Shown here piece after piece: positions 26,234-37,200 of a stretch of DNA of 64,000 nt. The notes beneath the pieces are model-generated. The model did no database searches. It had not been told where the DNA came from and was given only the letters and a program-made list of their open reading frames with translations. A program made the translations under genes and the position numbers. Location: positions 1-64,000 of the forward strand of contig NZ_SRXO01000031.1 of NCBI RefSeq assembly GCF_008360935.1, read 5' to 3'. Each line of letters opens with the position of its first letter. The first letter of the stretch is position 1. The DNA comes from Siccirubricoccus phaeus (GTDB lineage: Bacteria > Pseudomonadota > Alphaproteobacteria > Acetobacterales > Acetobacteraceae).

Positions 26234-27010
26234 TCACCCCCCGAACCGCGGCGCCCGCCGCCCCAGGAACGCCGCCACCCCTTCCGCGAAATCCGCCGTC
26301 CGCGCACAGGCGAGGAACGCCTCCCGCTCCGCCGCCAGCTGCCCGTGCAGATCCCGCCCCGGCGCCGAGCGCAGCAGCGCCTTCACCTGGCCCTGCGCCT
26401 CCGCCGGCCCGGCGGCGAGCTGGCGGGCCAGCGTCGCCGTCTCCGCCGCCAGCTCCGCCCCCGGCACCACCCGGTTCACCAGCCCGAGCGCCAGCGCCTC
26501 CGCCGCCGTCAGGCTCTCCCCCAGCAGGGCGATGCCCATGGCCCGCCGCCGGCCGAGCAGCCGGGAGAGCGCATAGGTCCCGCCGCAATCCGGCACCGTG
26601 CCAAGCCGCCCATAGGCCAGGGTGAAGCGCGCCTCCTCCGCCGCGATGCAGAGATCGGCGCCGAGGGCGAGGCTCATCCCCGCCCCCGCCGCCGCGCCCT
26701 GCACGCTGGCCAGCACCGGCACGGGCAGGGCGGTCAGCGCCTCCACCGCCTCATGCATCGGGTCGAGGATGGCGGTGATGCGGGCCTCCTTCCCCGCCCC
26801 CTGGAAGGCGGTGACATCGCCGCCGGCCATGAAGGCGCGGCCTTCCCCGGCCAGCACCACGCAGCGCAGGGCGGGGTCCGCGGCGAGGCCGGCGACGGCG
26901 TCGCGCAGCGCCTCGGCCAGGGCCTGGTCGATGGCGTTCAGCCGCTCCGGCCGGTTGAAGCGCAGCCAGGTGATGCCGCCGGCGGCGGTGACGAGGAGGG
27001 GGGCGGTCAT
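26234..27010 (-). CDS. Enoyl-CoA hydratase/isomerase family protein (PaaG-like)
   Basis: A 258-residue crotonase-fold protein. The CoA-binding oxyanion segments are AFMAGGDVTAFQ (~60-71) and QGAAAGAGMSLALGADLCIA (~104-123). At the hydratase glutamate position the sequence reads GTVPDCGGTYALSRLLG, with Asp, as in PaaG-type isomerases and 2-(1,2-epoxy)-related enzymes rather than classical hydratases. The pathway cannot be fixed, since no phenylacetate or beta-oxidation genes are adjacent. Confidence 0.85.
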   Translation of the reverse strand: MTAPLLVTAAGGITWLRFNRPERLNAIDQALAEALRDAVAGLAADPALRCVVLAGEGRAFMAGGDVTAFQGAGKEARITAILDPMHEAVEALTALPVPVLASVQGAAAGAGMSLALGADLCIAAEEARFTLAYGRLGTVPDCGGTYALSRLLGRRRAMGIALLGESLTAAEALALGLVNRVVPGAELAAETATLARQLAAGPAEAQGQVKALLRSAPGRDLHGQLAAEREAFLACARTADFAEGVAAFLGRRAPRFGG

Positions 27011-27039
27011 GCGCGTCTCCCGAGAGAAGTGGGCGCTCC

Positions 27040-27142
27040 CTCCCCCGCCTTGCGGGGGAGGGTTGGGGTGGGGGTGTGGGTGGGCTCCCGATGCCTCGCA
27101 GGCACCCCCACCCCTGCCCTCCCCGCAAAGCGGGAGGGAAAA
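27040..27142. repeat. Palindromic repeat C, copy 2
   Basis: CCTCCCCCGCCTTGCGGGGGAGG (27041-27063) is followed by GGGGTGGGGGTG and, ~40 bp on, by the inverse arm CACCCCCACCCC and CCCTCCCCGCAAAGCGGGAGGG. It has the same architecture as 533-656. It lies between two minus-strand genes, downstream of the molybdoenzyme gene. Confidence 0.65.
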
Positions 27143-27145
27143 AGG

Positions 27146-29449
27146 CTATTCCGCCGCCACCTGATCGGGCGGCGAGAAGGCGCGGATGGGCGGCAGATTG
27201 CCGGTGAAGCGGCTGACCTGCACGGTGGTGATCTGCCCGGTGCAGCCCTGCGCCAGGCGGGAGGTCCCGGCATCCCGCGTCAGCACATTCGGGTTGCCGT
27301 GGACGCAGAGCGCCTTGTCGTCCGCCGGGTCCTCCGGGTCGTACCAGGCGCCGGTCGGCAATTGCACCACGCCCTGGCGGACCGCCTCCGTCACCTCGGC
27401 GGTGGCGAGGCAGGCGCCGCGGCCATTCTCCAGCCGCACCACGTCGCCCTCCGCGATGCCGCGCGGGGCGGCATCCAGCGGGTGGATGCGCATCACCTCC
27501 CGCCCCCGGCGCTTCTTCTCCGCGCTGTGGCCGCCGAAATCGAATTGGCTGTGCAGGCGGGTGGCGGGCTGGTTGGCGATGAGGTGCAGCGGCGCCTCGC
27601 CGCCCGGCACCTCCTGCGGCGGCAGCCAGGCGGGGTGGCCGGGGCAGTCCGCGTAGCCGAAGCCGGCGATGGTCTCGCAGAAAATCTCGATCTTCCCCGA
27701 GCGGGTGGGCAGGGCGGCGCCCTCCGGCTCCTCGCGGAAGGCCCGCAGGATGCCGCCATCATCCTCCGCCTGGGGCAGGGTGATCTCGCCCGCCTCCCAG
27801 AAGCTCTCGAAATCCGGCGCCGGCAGGCCCTTGGCTGCCAGATCCGCCTGGGTCTTGCCGTAGAGATGGCGCAGCCAGTCCCGGGCGCTGCGGCCCTCGG
27901 TGAACTCCGCCTCCTTGCCCAGCCGCGCCGCCAGGGCGGTGAAGATGGTGTAGTCGTCCCGCGCCTCGCCATAGGGTTCGGCCAGCTTGTGCATGGCGAC
28001 CATCAGCGGGTCGGTCTGGCTGCTGCCGATATCCTCCCGCTCCAGCGTCATGGTCACCGGCAGGACGATATCGGCGTGGCGCGCCGTGGCGGTCCAGCCG
28101 ATCTCATGCACCACCAGCGTCTCCACCTGGCGGAAGGCGCGGCGCAGCCGGTTGAGATCCTGGTGGTGATGGAAGGGGTTGCCGCCGGCCCAATAGACCA
28201 GCTTCGGCGCGGGGTAGCGGCGGCGCTCGCCATTGTACTCGTATTCGCCGCCCGGGTTCAGCAGCATGTCGGCGATGCGGGCGACCGGGATGAACTCGCC
28301 GCAGCGATTCCGCCCCTGCGGCAGCGCCGCCGGGGAGACGGCGTTCTGCCGCCGGCCGGTATGCGCCAGGGCGCCGAGCGCATAGGCATAGCCGCCGCCC
28401 GGCAGGCCGATCTGTCCCAGCATCGCCGCCAGGACGAGGCCCATCCACACCGGCTGCTCGCCATGCTCGGCGCGCTGCAGGGAATGGGCGACGGTGACGA
28501 GGCTGCGCTTGCCGGCCAGCCGCCGCGCCAGGGCGGCGATGGTCCCGGCCGGGATGCCGGTGATCGGCGCGGCCCAGGCAGCATCCTTCACGACGCCGTC
28601 CGTGCGGCCCAGCAGATAGGCTTCGAATCTCTCCCACCCCACCGTGTAGCGGTCGAGGAAGGCGCGATCATGCAGCCCCTCACTCGCCAGGGTATGGGCC
28701 AGGGCCAGCATCAGCGCCGTATCGGTGTTGGGGATGATGGAGAGCCATTCGGCCCTCGCCTCCTCCGGCAGATCGTCCCGCAGCGGGCCGACCAGGATGA
28801 ATTCGCAGCCGCGCCCCGCCGCCGCCTGCATCGCGCCGCGCTCGACATGGCGGGAGATGCCGCCGCCCGCCACCATGCTGTTCTTCAGCGCCATGCCGCC
28901 GAAGGCCAGCACGATCTCGGAATGCGCCGCCACCGCCTCCCAGCTCACATTGCGGCGGCTGACATCCTCCGTCGGGCCGACGATATGCGGCAGCACCACG
29001 TTGGAGGCGCCGGCGGAATAGGAATTCACGCTGCGCACATAGCCACCCAGGGTGAAATTCAGGAAGCGGTGCACCTGGCTCTGCGCATGGTGGAACCGCC
29101 CGGCCGAGGACCAGCCGTAAGAGCCGCCGAAGATCCCGGCCGGGCCATGGGCGTCGCTCACCCGCTTCAGCTCGGCGGCCAGCAGGTCCAGGGCACGGTC
29201 CCAGGAGACCGGCACGTATTCGTCGCGGCCGCGGCGGTCATCGGCACCCGGGCCGTTTTCCAGCCAGCCCCGGCGGATCATCGGCCGGGCGATCCGCGCC
29301 TCATGCCGCAGTGCCTTGGGGAAATTCTGCAGGATGCGGTTGGGGTCCGGGTCGCCCGGATGCGGCCGCACCACCAGCTCCCCCTCCTGCCAGGCGGCGG
29401 AAAAGACGCCCCAATGGGCGCTGTGGGGGCGAAAGCCGGTTTCGGCCAT
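27146..29449 (-). CDS. BisC/TorA-type molybdopterin oxidoreductase
   Basis: A 767-residue bis-MGD enzyme of the DMSO-reductase family. It lacks an N-terminal [4Fe-4S] Cys motif and any signal peptide, so it resembles cytoplasmic biotin-sulfoxide reductase BisC. The molybdenum serine ligand is probably in GGSYGWSSAGRFHHAQSQ (~110-127). Cofactor-binding segments include LVYWAGGNPFHHHQDLNRL, TATARHADIVLPVTMTLER and the C-terminal TGAWYDPEDP and GNPNVLTRDAGTSRLAQG. It probably reduces biotin or methionine sulfoxides or another S/N-oxide. I chose ATG 29449 because it is the homologous start; an ORF extension to 29512 is not. Confidence 0.88.
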   Translation of the reverse strand: MAETGFRPHSAHWGVFSAAWQEGELVVRPHPGDPDPNRILQNFPKALRHEARIARPMIRRGWLENGPGADDRRGRDEYVPVSWDRALDLLAAELKRVSDAHGPAGIFGGSYGWSSAGRFHHAQSQVHRFLNFTLGGYVRSVNSYSAGASNVVLPHIVGPTEDVSRRNVSWEAVAAHSEIVLAFGGMALKNSMVAGGGISRHVERGAMQAAAGRGCEFILVGPLRDDLPEEARAEWLSIIPNTDTALMLALAHTLASEGLHDRAFLDRYTVGWERFEAYLLGRTDGVVKDAAWAAPITGIPAGTIAALARRLAGKRSLVTVAHSLQRAEHGEQPVWMGLVLAAMLGQIGLPGGGYAYALGALAHTGRRQNAVSPAALPQGRNRCGEFIPVARIADMLLNPGGEYEYNGERRRYPAPKLVYWAGGNPFHHHQDLNRLRRAFRQVETLVVHEIGWTATARHADIVLPVTMTLEREDIGSSQTDPLMVAMHKLAEPYGEARDDYTIFTALAARLGKEAEFTEGRSARDWLRHLYGKTQADLAAKGLPAPDFESFWEAGEITLPQAEDDGGILRAFREEPEGAALPTRSGKIEIFCETIAGFGYADCPGHPAWLPPQEVPGGEAPLHLIANQPATRLHSQFDFGGHSAEKKRRGREVMRIHPLDAAPRGIAEGDVVRLENGRGACLATAEVTEAVRQGVVQLPTGAWYDPEDPADDKALCVHGNPNVLTRDAGTSRLAQGCTGQITTVQVSRFTGNLPPIRAFSPPDQVAAE

Positions 29450-29737
29450 GCTGGGCTCCTCGGGCTGGTGCCCTGCCCCGCCCGGCGCAGGCAGGGAGGG
29501 TCGGCGGGCCACTGACGATACGGGCTGCTGTCACGGTTCCGGAGACCGCCGGGCTTCGGCACCATGGCAGCATCCCGCAGCCTGCCCAAGCCGGGGTGGT
29601 CCTGGCAAGCTGCCCCGGTCATCTCTGGTGCCCTGCCCGCGGCATTCGCTGATGGCCTGCGGCGGCGGCGGCGCGGGCTGTTCCGGCGGGACTATCCGGG
29701 CGCCACGCTACGGGAGGGGCCGGGGAACCTTCTTCCC
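29450..29737. other. Gene-free upstream region of the molybdoenzyme gene
   Basis: I see no gene. The stretch TGCCCTGCCCGCGGCATTCGCTGATGG (about 29630-29656) resembles the arm of the hairpin at 53541-53582 but is degenerate. The promoter of the minus-strand molybdoenzyme gene should lie in the first ~150 bp, but no convincing -35/-10 pair is visible. Confidence 0.4.
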
Positions 29738-29894
29738 GGCGTGGATGGGGGCTCCGCCCCCATGCCCCGGCCAGGGGCTCTGCCCCTGGACCCCGCCGGG
29801 GCCAGGACCTGGCCCCGGACCCCGGTCCGAATCTGCAGGTTCAACCGTCGGGTCTGAAACTCGGACCGGGGGGGCAGCGCCCGGTGCCGGGGGG
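29738..29894. repeat. Dispersed palindromic repeat A, copy 3 (inverted)
   Basis: Hairpins GGGGGCTCCGCCCCC (29746-29760), CAGGGGCTCTGCCCCTG (29772-29788) and CCGGGGCCAGG-A-CCTGGCCCCGG lead to the core in reverse orientation (TTCAACCGTCGGGTCTGAAAC, about 29838-29858). It ends at the stop codon of the acyltransferase gene, so it lies immediately 3' of it. Confidence 0.8.
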
Positions 29895-30848
29895 TCATGC
29901 GGGCGAAGCTCCCATCGCCGCCGCCGGGCTCCCTTCCCGCGCCGCCGCCGCCAGCAGCGCCAGGGCGCAGGAGGCCAGATGCGTCGCCAGGCTGTCCGCC
30001 CGGCTGGTCAGGATCACCGGCACCCTTGCCCCCAGCACGATCCCCGCCGCCTCCGCCCCCGCCAGGAAGGAGAGGCTCTTCGCCAGCATGTTCCCCGCCT
30101 CGAGGTCCGGTACGATCAGCACATTCGCCCGCCCCGCCACCGGCGAGACGATGCGCTTCGTCGCCGCCGCCTCCGGGCTGATGGCATTGTCCAGCGCCAG
30201 GGGCCCGTCGATCAGCGCCCCGGCGATCTGGCCGCGATCGGCCATCTTGCACAGCGCCGCGGCTTCCAGCGTGCCGGGGATTTTCGGGTTCACGCTTTCG
30301 GTGCAGGAGAGGATGGCCACCCGCACCTCCGGGAAGCGCAGCGCCCGGGCCAGGTCGATGGCGTTCTGCACGATGTCCACCTTCTCCGCCAGGTCGGGCA
30401 GGATGTTGATGGCGCCGTCGCTGATGATGAGCGGCTCCGCCCGGCCCGGCACCTCCATGACATAGCAATGGCTGATGCGGCGGCCGGTGCGCAGCCCGCC
30501 CTCCTTCGCCACCACCGGCGCCATCACCTCATCGGTATGCAGGCTGCCCTTCATCAGCGCCGCCGCCTCCCCCCGCCGCACCGCGGCGACGGCGGCCTCG
30601 GCGGCGGCGTGGCTGTGCGGCACATCGACGCAGGGGATGGCGCCGAGCTCCAGCCCCGCCCCGGCGGCGATGGCGCGCAGCTTCGCCAGGGGGGCGAAGA
30701 TGGTGGGGCGGATCAGGCCGCGCCGCGCCGCCTCGACGGTGCTTTCCAGCGAGACGGGGTCGCAGGGATGCGCCACGGCGGTCGGCACGGGCGGAAGCCC
30801 GCGGCAGGCCTCCAGCAGGTCGGGATGGGGCGTGGGGGCGGCGCACAT
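29895..30848 (-). CDS. Phosphate acetyl/butyryltransferase family protein
   Basis: A 317-residue PTA/PTB-fold protein. Conserved segments are MKGSLHTDEVMAPV (~99-112), ISHCYVMEVPG, SDGAINILPDL, ALIDGPLALDNAISPEAA and NVLIVPDLEAGNMLAKSL, the last two lining the CoA/phosphate site. It would interconvert an acyl-CoA and an acyl phosphate. This single-domain form lacks the N-terminal enoyl-hydratase half found in some paralogs. No acetate or butyrate kinase gene is adjacent. Pta and Ptb are not distinguishable here. Confidence 0.83.
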   Translation of the reverse strand: MCAAPTPHPDLLEACRGLPPVPTAVAHPCDPVSLESTVEAARRGLIRPTIFAPLAKLRAIAAGAGLELGAIPCVDVPHSHAAAEAAVAAVRRGEAAALMKGSLHTDEVMAPVVAKEGGLRTGRRISHCYVMEVPGRAEPLIISDGAINILPDLAEKVDIVQNAIDLARALRFPEVRVAILSCTESVNPKIPGTLEAAALCKMADRGQIAGALIDGPLALDNAISPEAAATKRIVSPVAGRANVLIVPDLEAGNMLAKSLSFLAGAEAAGIVLGARVPVILTSRADSLATHLASCALALLAAAAREGSPAAAMGASPA

Positions 30849-31251
30849 GCGGCGCTGCTTGCCCGAGGGCGCCGCGGCCGGTCAAGCGAGGAGTCCGGGC
30901 GGGGCGGCATCTCCACGGCGCCATGGCAGGCGATGCCGGGCTCCCGCCCGGTCCGGCGCTGGCGCGGCGGTGGTGCGGCCCTCCTTATGCGGAAGCGCAT
31001 GCGGCGCAGGTTGAGGAAAGGCGAAGGCGCGATCCGGCTGGCCCGTCCCGCGCCCCCGATGCGCCGCCATGCAGCCGGCGGGGTTCACGAAGCGAGGGCA
31101 AAGCCGCCGCGCATTAACCGGAAAACAAACAAGGCAGGGTAAGCCGGTCTGGCGACGGGCCGGCAAAATCGCCAAGCCTTCCAGGCTGCCCCGCCCGGCA
31201 AGACAGCTCCGGGTCCGTGAAATCGGTAAACCCCGAACCGTGGAACAGGCG
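30849..31251. other. Gene-free leader of the giant octapeptide gene
   Basis: No gene is visible. A relatively AT-rich patch at about 31110-31145 (GCATTAACCGGAAAACAAAC) is the best promoter candidate for the giant gene. There is no clear sigma-70 pair and no CtrA-type TTAA-N7-TTAA site. Confidence 0.35.
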
Positions 31252-34200
31252 ATGCCGGCCATTTCGCTGCTGACGACGACCCAGATCGCCGCGCTGACGA
31301 CGACCTCGATCGCGGCCCTGACGACGTCGCAGATCGCCGCCATGGCGACGACCCAGATCGCGGCCCTGACGACGACGCAGGTGGGGGCGCTGGCCTCGAC
31401 GCAATTGGCGGCGATGACCGCCGCCGAGGTCGCGGCGATCGAGACGACGGACCTCGTGGTGCTCGGCACCTCGCAGCTTCGCGGCCTCACCTCGGCGCAG
31501 GTGGCGGCGCTGAGCACGACGCAGGTGGAGAGCCTCACCACCACCCAGCTCGCGGGGCTGACGACCTCGCAGCTCCGGGGGCTGGAGACGGCGGATCTGG
31601 CGGCGCTGACCACCACCCAGATCGGGGCGCTGAGCACCGCCCAGCTCGGGGCGCTGAGCTCGGCCCAGACGGCGGCGCTGGAGACCACCGATCTGGCGGC
31701 GCTGACCACCACCCAGCTCGCCGGCCTCGGCTCGGTGCAGGTGAGGGCGCTGGGCACGGCGCAGATCCAGGCGCTGACGACGACGCAGGTGGCGGCGCTG
31801 ACGACGACGCAGTTGCGGGCCCTGACCTCCACCCAGGCAGCGGCGCTCACCACCACGCAGGTCGGGGCACTCGGCACCGCCCAGATCGCCGGGCTTGGCA
31901 CCACCCAGATCCGCGGGCTGGAAACCACCGATCTGGCGGCGCTCACCACCACCCAGATCGGCGCGCTGACCTCCACTCAATTGAATGCGCTCACCTCCAC
32001 CCAGGCGGGGGCGATCGAGACCACCGACCTGGCGGTGCTGACCACCAGCCAATTGGCAGGCATCGGCTCCACCCAGCTCGTCGGGCTTTCCACCACCCAG
32101 ATCGGCGCGCTGACCACCACCCAGCTCGCGGGCCTCGCCTCGACCCAGATGGCGGGGCTCACCACCACCCAGGTGGCGGTGCTGACCACCACCCAGATCG
32201 AGGCGCTGGGCAGCACCCAGCTCCGGGGGATGACCTCCTCCCAGACCGCGGCGCTGACCACGACGCAGATCGGGGCGCTTTCCACCACCCAGATCGCCGG
32301 CCTGACCACCACCCAGATCAAGGGGCTGGAGAGCACCGACCTGGTGGCGCTGACCACCACCCAGATCGGGGCGCTGACCACCACGCAATTGGCGGCGCTG
32401 TCCTCCACCCAGGCGGCGGCGATGGAGACCACCGATCTGGCGGTGCTGACCACCACCCAGCTTGCCGGCTTCGGCTCGTCGCAGATGCGGGCGCTGGGCA
32501 CGGCGCAGCTTCAGGCGCTGACGACGACACAGGTGGAGGCGCTGACCTCGACGCAATTGCGCGCCCTGACCTCCACCCAGGCGGCGGCGCTCACCACCAC
32601 GCAGGTCGGGGCGCTGGGGACGGCGCAGATCGCCGGGCTTGGCACCACCCAGATCCGGGGGCTGGAAACCACCGATCTGGCGGCGCTCACCACCACCCAG
32701 ATCGGCGCGCTGACCTCCACTCAATTGAATGCGCTCACCTCCACCCAGGCGGGGGCGATCGAGACCACCGACCTGGCGGTGCTGACCACCAGCCAATTGG
32801 CGGGCATCGGCTCCACCCAGCTCGTCGGGCTTTCCACCACCCAGATCGGCGCGCTGACCACCACCCAGCTTGCCGGGCTGGCCTCCACCCAGATGGCGGG
32901 GCTGACCACCACCCAGGTGGCGGTGCTGACCACCACCCAGATCGAGGCGCTGGGCAGCACCCAGCTCCGGGGGATGACCTCCTCCCAGACCGCTTCGCTG
33001 ACCACCACGCAGATCGGGGCGCTCAGCACCACCCAGATCGCGGGGCTCGGCACCACCCAGATCAAGGGGCTGGAGACCACCGACCTGGTGGCGCTGACCA
33101 CCACCCAGTTCGGCGCGTTGACCACCACGCAATTGGCGGCGCTGTCCTCCTCCCAGACGGCGGCGATGGAGACCACCGATCTGGCGGTGCTCACCACCAC
33201 CCAGCTCGCCGGCTTCGGCTCGTCGCAGATGCGGGCGCTGGGCACGACGCAGCTTCAGGCGCTGACCACGACGCAGGTGGAGGCGCTGACCTCGACACAA
33301 TTGCGCGCCTTGACCTCCACCCAGGCGGCGGCGCTGACCACCACCCAGATCGGCGCGCTCGGCACCGCCCAGATCGTGGGCCTTGCCACCACCCAGATCC
33401 GCGGGCTGGAGAGCACCGACCTGGCGGCGCTGACGACCACGCAGTTCGGCGCCCTCACCTCCACCCAGCTCAACGCCCTCACCTCCACCCAGGCCGGGGC
33501 GATCGAGACCACCGATCTGGCGGTGCTGGCCACCTCCCAGCTCGCCGGCTTCAGCAGTGCGCAGCTCGTGGGACTTTCCACCACGCAGATCGGGGCGCTG
33601 ACCACCACCCAGCTCGCGGGGCTCGCCTCGACCCAGTTGGCGGGGCTCACCACCACCCAGGTGGCGGCGCTGACCACCACCCAGATCGAGGCGCTGGGCA
33701 CGGCGCAGCTTCGCGGTCTCACCTCCGCTCAGACGGCAGCGCTGACGACGACGCAGATCGGGGCGCTGAGCACCACCCAGATCGCCGGGCTGGGCACCAC
33801 CCAGATCAAGGGGCTGGAAACCACCGACCTGGTGGCGCTGACCACCACGCAGATCGGCGCGCTGACCACCACCCAGCTCGGCGCCCTCACCTCCATCCAG
33901 GCAGCGGCGCTGGAGACCACCGATCTGGCGGCGCTGACCACCACCCAGCTTGCCGGCCTCGGCTCGGTGCAGGTGAGGGCGCTGGGCACGACGCAGCTTC
34001 AGGCGCTGACGACGACCCAGATGGAGGCTTTGACCTCCACCCAGCTTCGGGCGCTGACCTCCACGCAGACGGCCGCGCTGAGCACCACGCAGATCGGGGC
34101 GCTGGGGACGGCGCAGATCGCCGGTCTCGGCACCACCCAGATCCGCGGGCTGGAGAGCACCGACCTGGCGGCGCTGACGACCACGCAGATCGGGGCGCTG

Positions 34201-37200
34201 ACCTCCAGCCAGCTCGGGGCGCTGACCTCCACCCAGGCGGGGGCGATCGAGACCACCGATCTGGCGGTACTCACCACCTCCCAGCTCGCGGGTATCGGCT
34301 CCACCCAGCTCGTCGGGCTTTCCACCACCCAGATCGGCGCGCTGACCACCACCCAGCTCGCGGGGCTCGCCTCCACCCAGATGGCAGGGCTCACCACCAC
34401 CCAAATGGCGGTGCTGACCACCACCCAGATCGAGGCGCTGGGCACGGCGCAGCTTCGGGGGATGACCTCCTCTCAGACCGCGGCGCTGACCACCACCCAG
34501 ATCGGGGCGCTGAGCACCACCCAGATCGCCGGCCTGGGTACCACCCAGATCCGCGGGCTGGAGACCACCGACCTGGTGGCGCTCACCACCACCCAGATCG
34601 GCGCGCTGACCACCACCCAGCTCGGCGCCCTCACCTCCACCCAGGCGGCGGCGGTGGAAACCACAGACCTGGCGGCGCTCACCACGACCCAGCTCGCCGG
34701 CCTCGGCTCCACCCAGATGGCGGCGCTGACCACCACCCAGCTTCAGGCCCTGACCACGACACAGGTGGCGGCGCTGACCACCACCCAGATGCGCGCGCTG
34801 ACCACCACCCAGATGGCCGGGCTGACCACCACCCAGCTCGGGGCGCTGGGGACGGCGCAGATCGCCGGCCTCGGCACCACGCAGATCCGGGGGCTGGAAA
34901 CCACTGATCTGGCCGCGCTGACGACCACGCAGGTCGGCGCACTCACCTCCAGCCAACTTGGCGCGCTGACTTCCACCCAGGCGGGGGCGATCGAGACCAC
35001 CGATCTGGCGGTGCTCACCACCTCCCAACTCGCGGGTATCGGCTCCACCCAGATCATCGGGCTTTCCACCACCCAGATCGGGGCGCTGACCACCACCCAG
35101 CTTGCCGGGCTGGCCTCCACCCAGATGGCGGGGCTGACCACCACCCAGGTGGCGGTGCTGACCACCACCCAGATCGAGGCGCTGGGCAGCACCCAGCTCC
35201 GGGGGATGACCTCCTCTCAGACCGCTTCGCTGACCACCACCCAGATCGGGGCGCTCAGCACCACCCAGATCGCGGGGCTCGGCACCACCCAGATCAAGGG
35301 GCTGGAGACCACCGACCTGGTGGCGCTGACCACCACCCAGTTCGGCGCGTTGACCACCACCCAGCTCGGCGCCCTCACCTCCACCCAGGCGGCGGCGGTG
35401 GAGACCACCGATCTGGCGGCGCTCAGCACCACCCAGCTTGCTGGCTTCGGCTCCACCCAGATGGCGGCGCTGAGCACCACCCAGCTTCAGGCCCTGACCA
35501 CCACCCAGATCGGCGGGCTGGGAACGGCGCAGCTCCGGGCCTTGACCTCCACCCAGGCGGCGGCGCTGACCACCACCCAGATCGGGACCCTCTCCACCAG
35601 CCAGATCGCCGGCCTTGCCACCACCCAGATCCGCGGGCTGGAGAGCACCGACCTGGCGGCGCTGACGACCACGCAGATCGGCGCGCTGACCTCCACCCAG
35701 CTGGCGGGGCTGACCTCCACCCAGGCCGGCGCCATCGAGACCACCGATCTCGCAGTGCTCAGCACCAGCCAGCTCGCCGGCTTCGGCACCACCCAGCTCA
35801 TCGGGCTTTCCACCACCCAGATCGGCGCGCTGACCACCACCCAGCTCGCCGGCATCGGCTCGGCGCAGGTGGCGGGGCTCACCACCACCCAGGTGGCCGC
35901 GCTGACCACCACCCAGATCGAGGCGCTGGGCACGGCGCAGCTTCGCGGCCTCACCTCCTCCCAGACGGCAGCGCTGACCACCACCCAGATCGGCGCTCTC
36001 TCCACCACCCAGATCGCCGGCCTTGGCACCACCCAGATCCGCGGGCTGGAAACCACCGACCTGGTGGCGCTCACCACCACCCAGATCGGCGCCCTGACCA
36101 CCACCCAGCTCGGCGCCCTCACCTCCACCCAGGCGGCGGCGCTGGAAACCACCGATCTGGCGGCGCTGACCACCACCCAGCTCGCCGGCTTCGGCACCAC
36201 CCAGATGGCGGCGCTGACCACCACCCAGCTTCAGGCCCTGACCACCACCCAGATCGGCGGGCTGGGAACGGCGCAGCTCCGGGCCTTGACCTCCACCCAG
36301 GCGGCGGCGCTGACCACCACCCAGATCGGGACGCTCTCCACCAGCCAGATTGCGGGGCTCGGCACCACTCAGATCCGCGGCCTGGAAACCACCGACCTTG
36401 CCGCGCTGACGACGACGCAGATCGGCGCGCTGACCTCCACCCAGCTCGCGGCGCTGACCTCGACCCAGGCGGGGGCGATCGAGACCACCGATCTCGCAGT
36501 GCTCAGCACCAGCCAGCTCGCCGGCCTCGGCACCACCCAGCTCATCGGGCTTTCCACCACCCAGATCGGGGCGCTGACCACCACCCAGCTCGCCGGCATC
36601 AGCTCGGCGCAGGTGGCGGAGCTGACCACCACCCAGGTGGCGGTGCTGACCACCACCCAGGTCGAGGCGCTGGGCACCGCCCAGCTTCGCGGCCTCACCT
36701 CCTCGCAGACCGCGGCGCTGACCACCACCCAGATCGGGGCGCTGAGCACCACCCAGATCGCCGGGCTGGGCACCACTCAGATCCGCGGGCTGGAAACGAC
36801 GGATCTGGCGGCGCTGACCACCACCCAGATCGGGGCCCTCACCTCCACCCAGCTCGGCGCCCTCACCTCCACCCAGGCGGGGGCGATCGAGACCACCGAT
36901 CTGGCGGTGCTCACCACCACCCAGCTTGCCGGCCTCGGCTCCAACCAGGTGGCGGCGCTGACCACCACCCAGCTCCAGGCGCTGACGACGACGCAGGTGG
37001 GAGCCCTCTCCACCACCCAGCTCCGGGCGCTCACCTCCACCCAGGCGGCGGCGCTCACCACCACCCAGGTGGGGGCGCTGACCACCAGCCAGATCGCCGG
37101 CCTCGCCACCACCCAGATCCGCGGGCTGGAAACGACGGACCTTGCCGCGCTGACCACCACCCAGATCGGCGCACTCACCTCCAGCCAGCTCGCGGGGCTG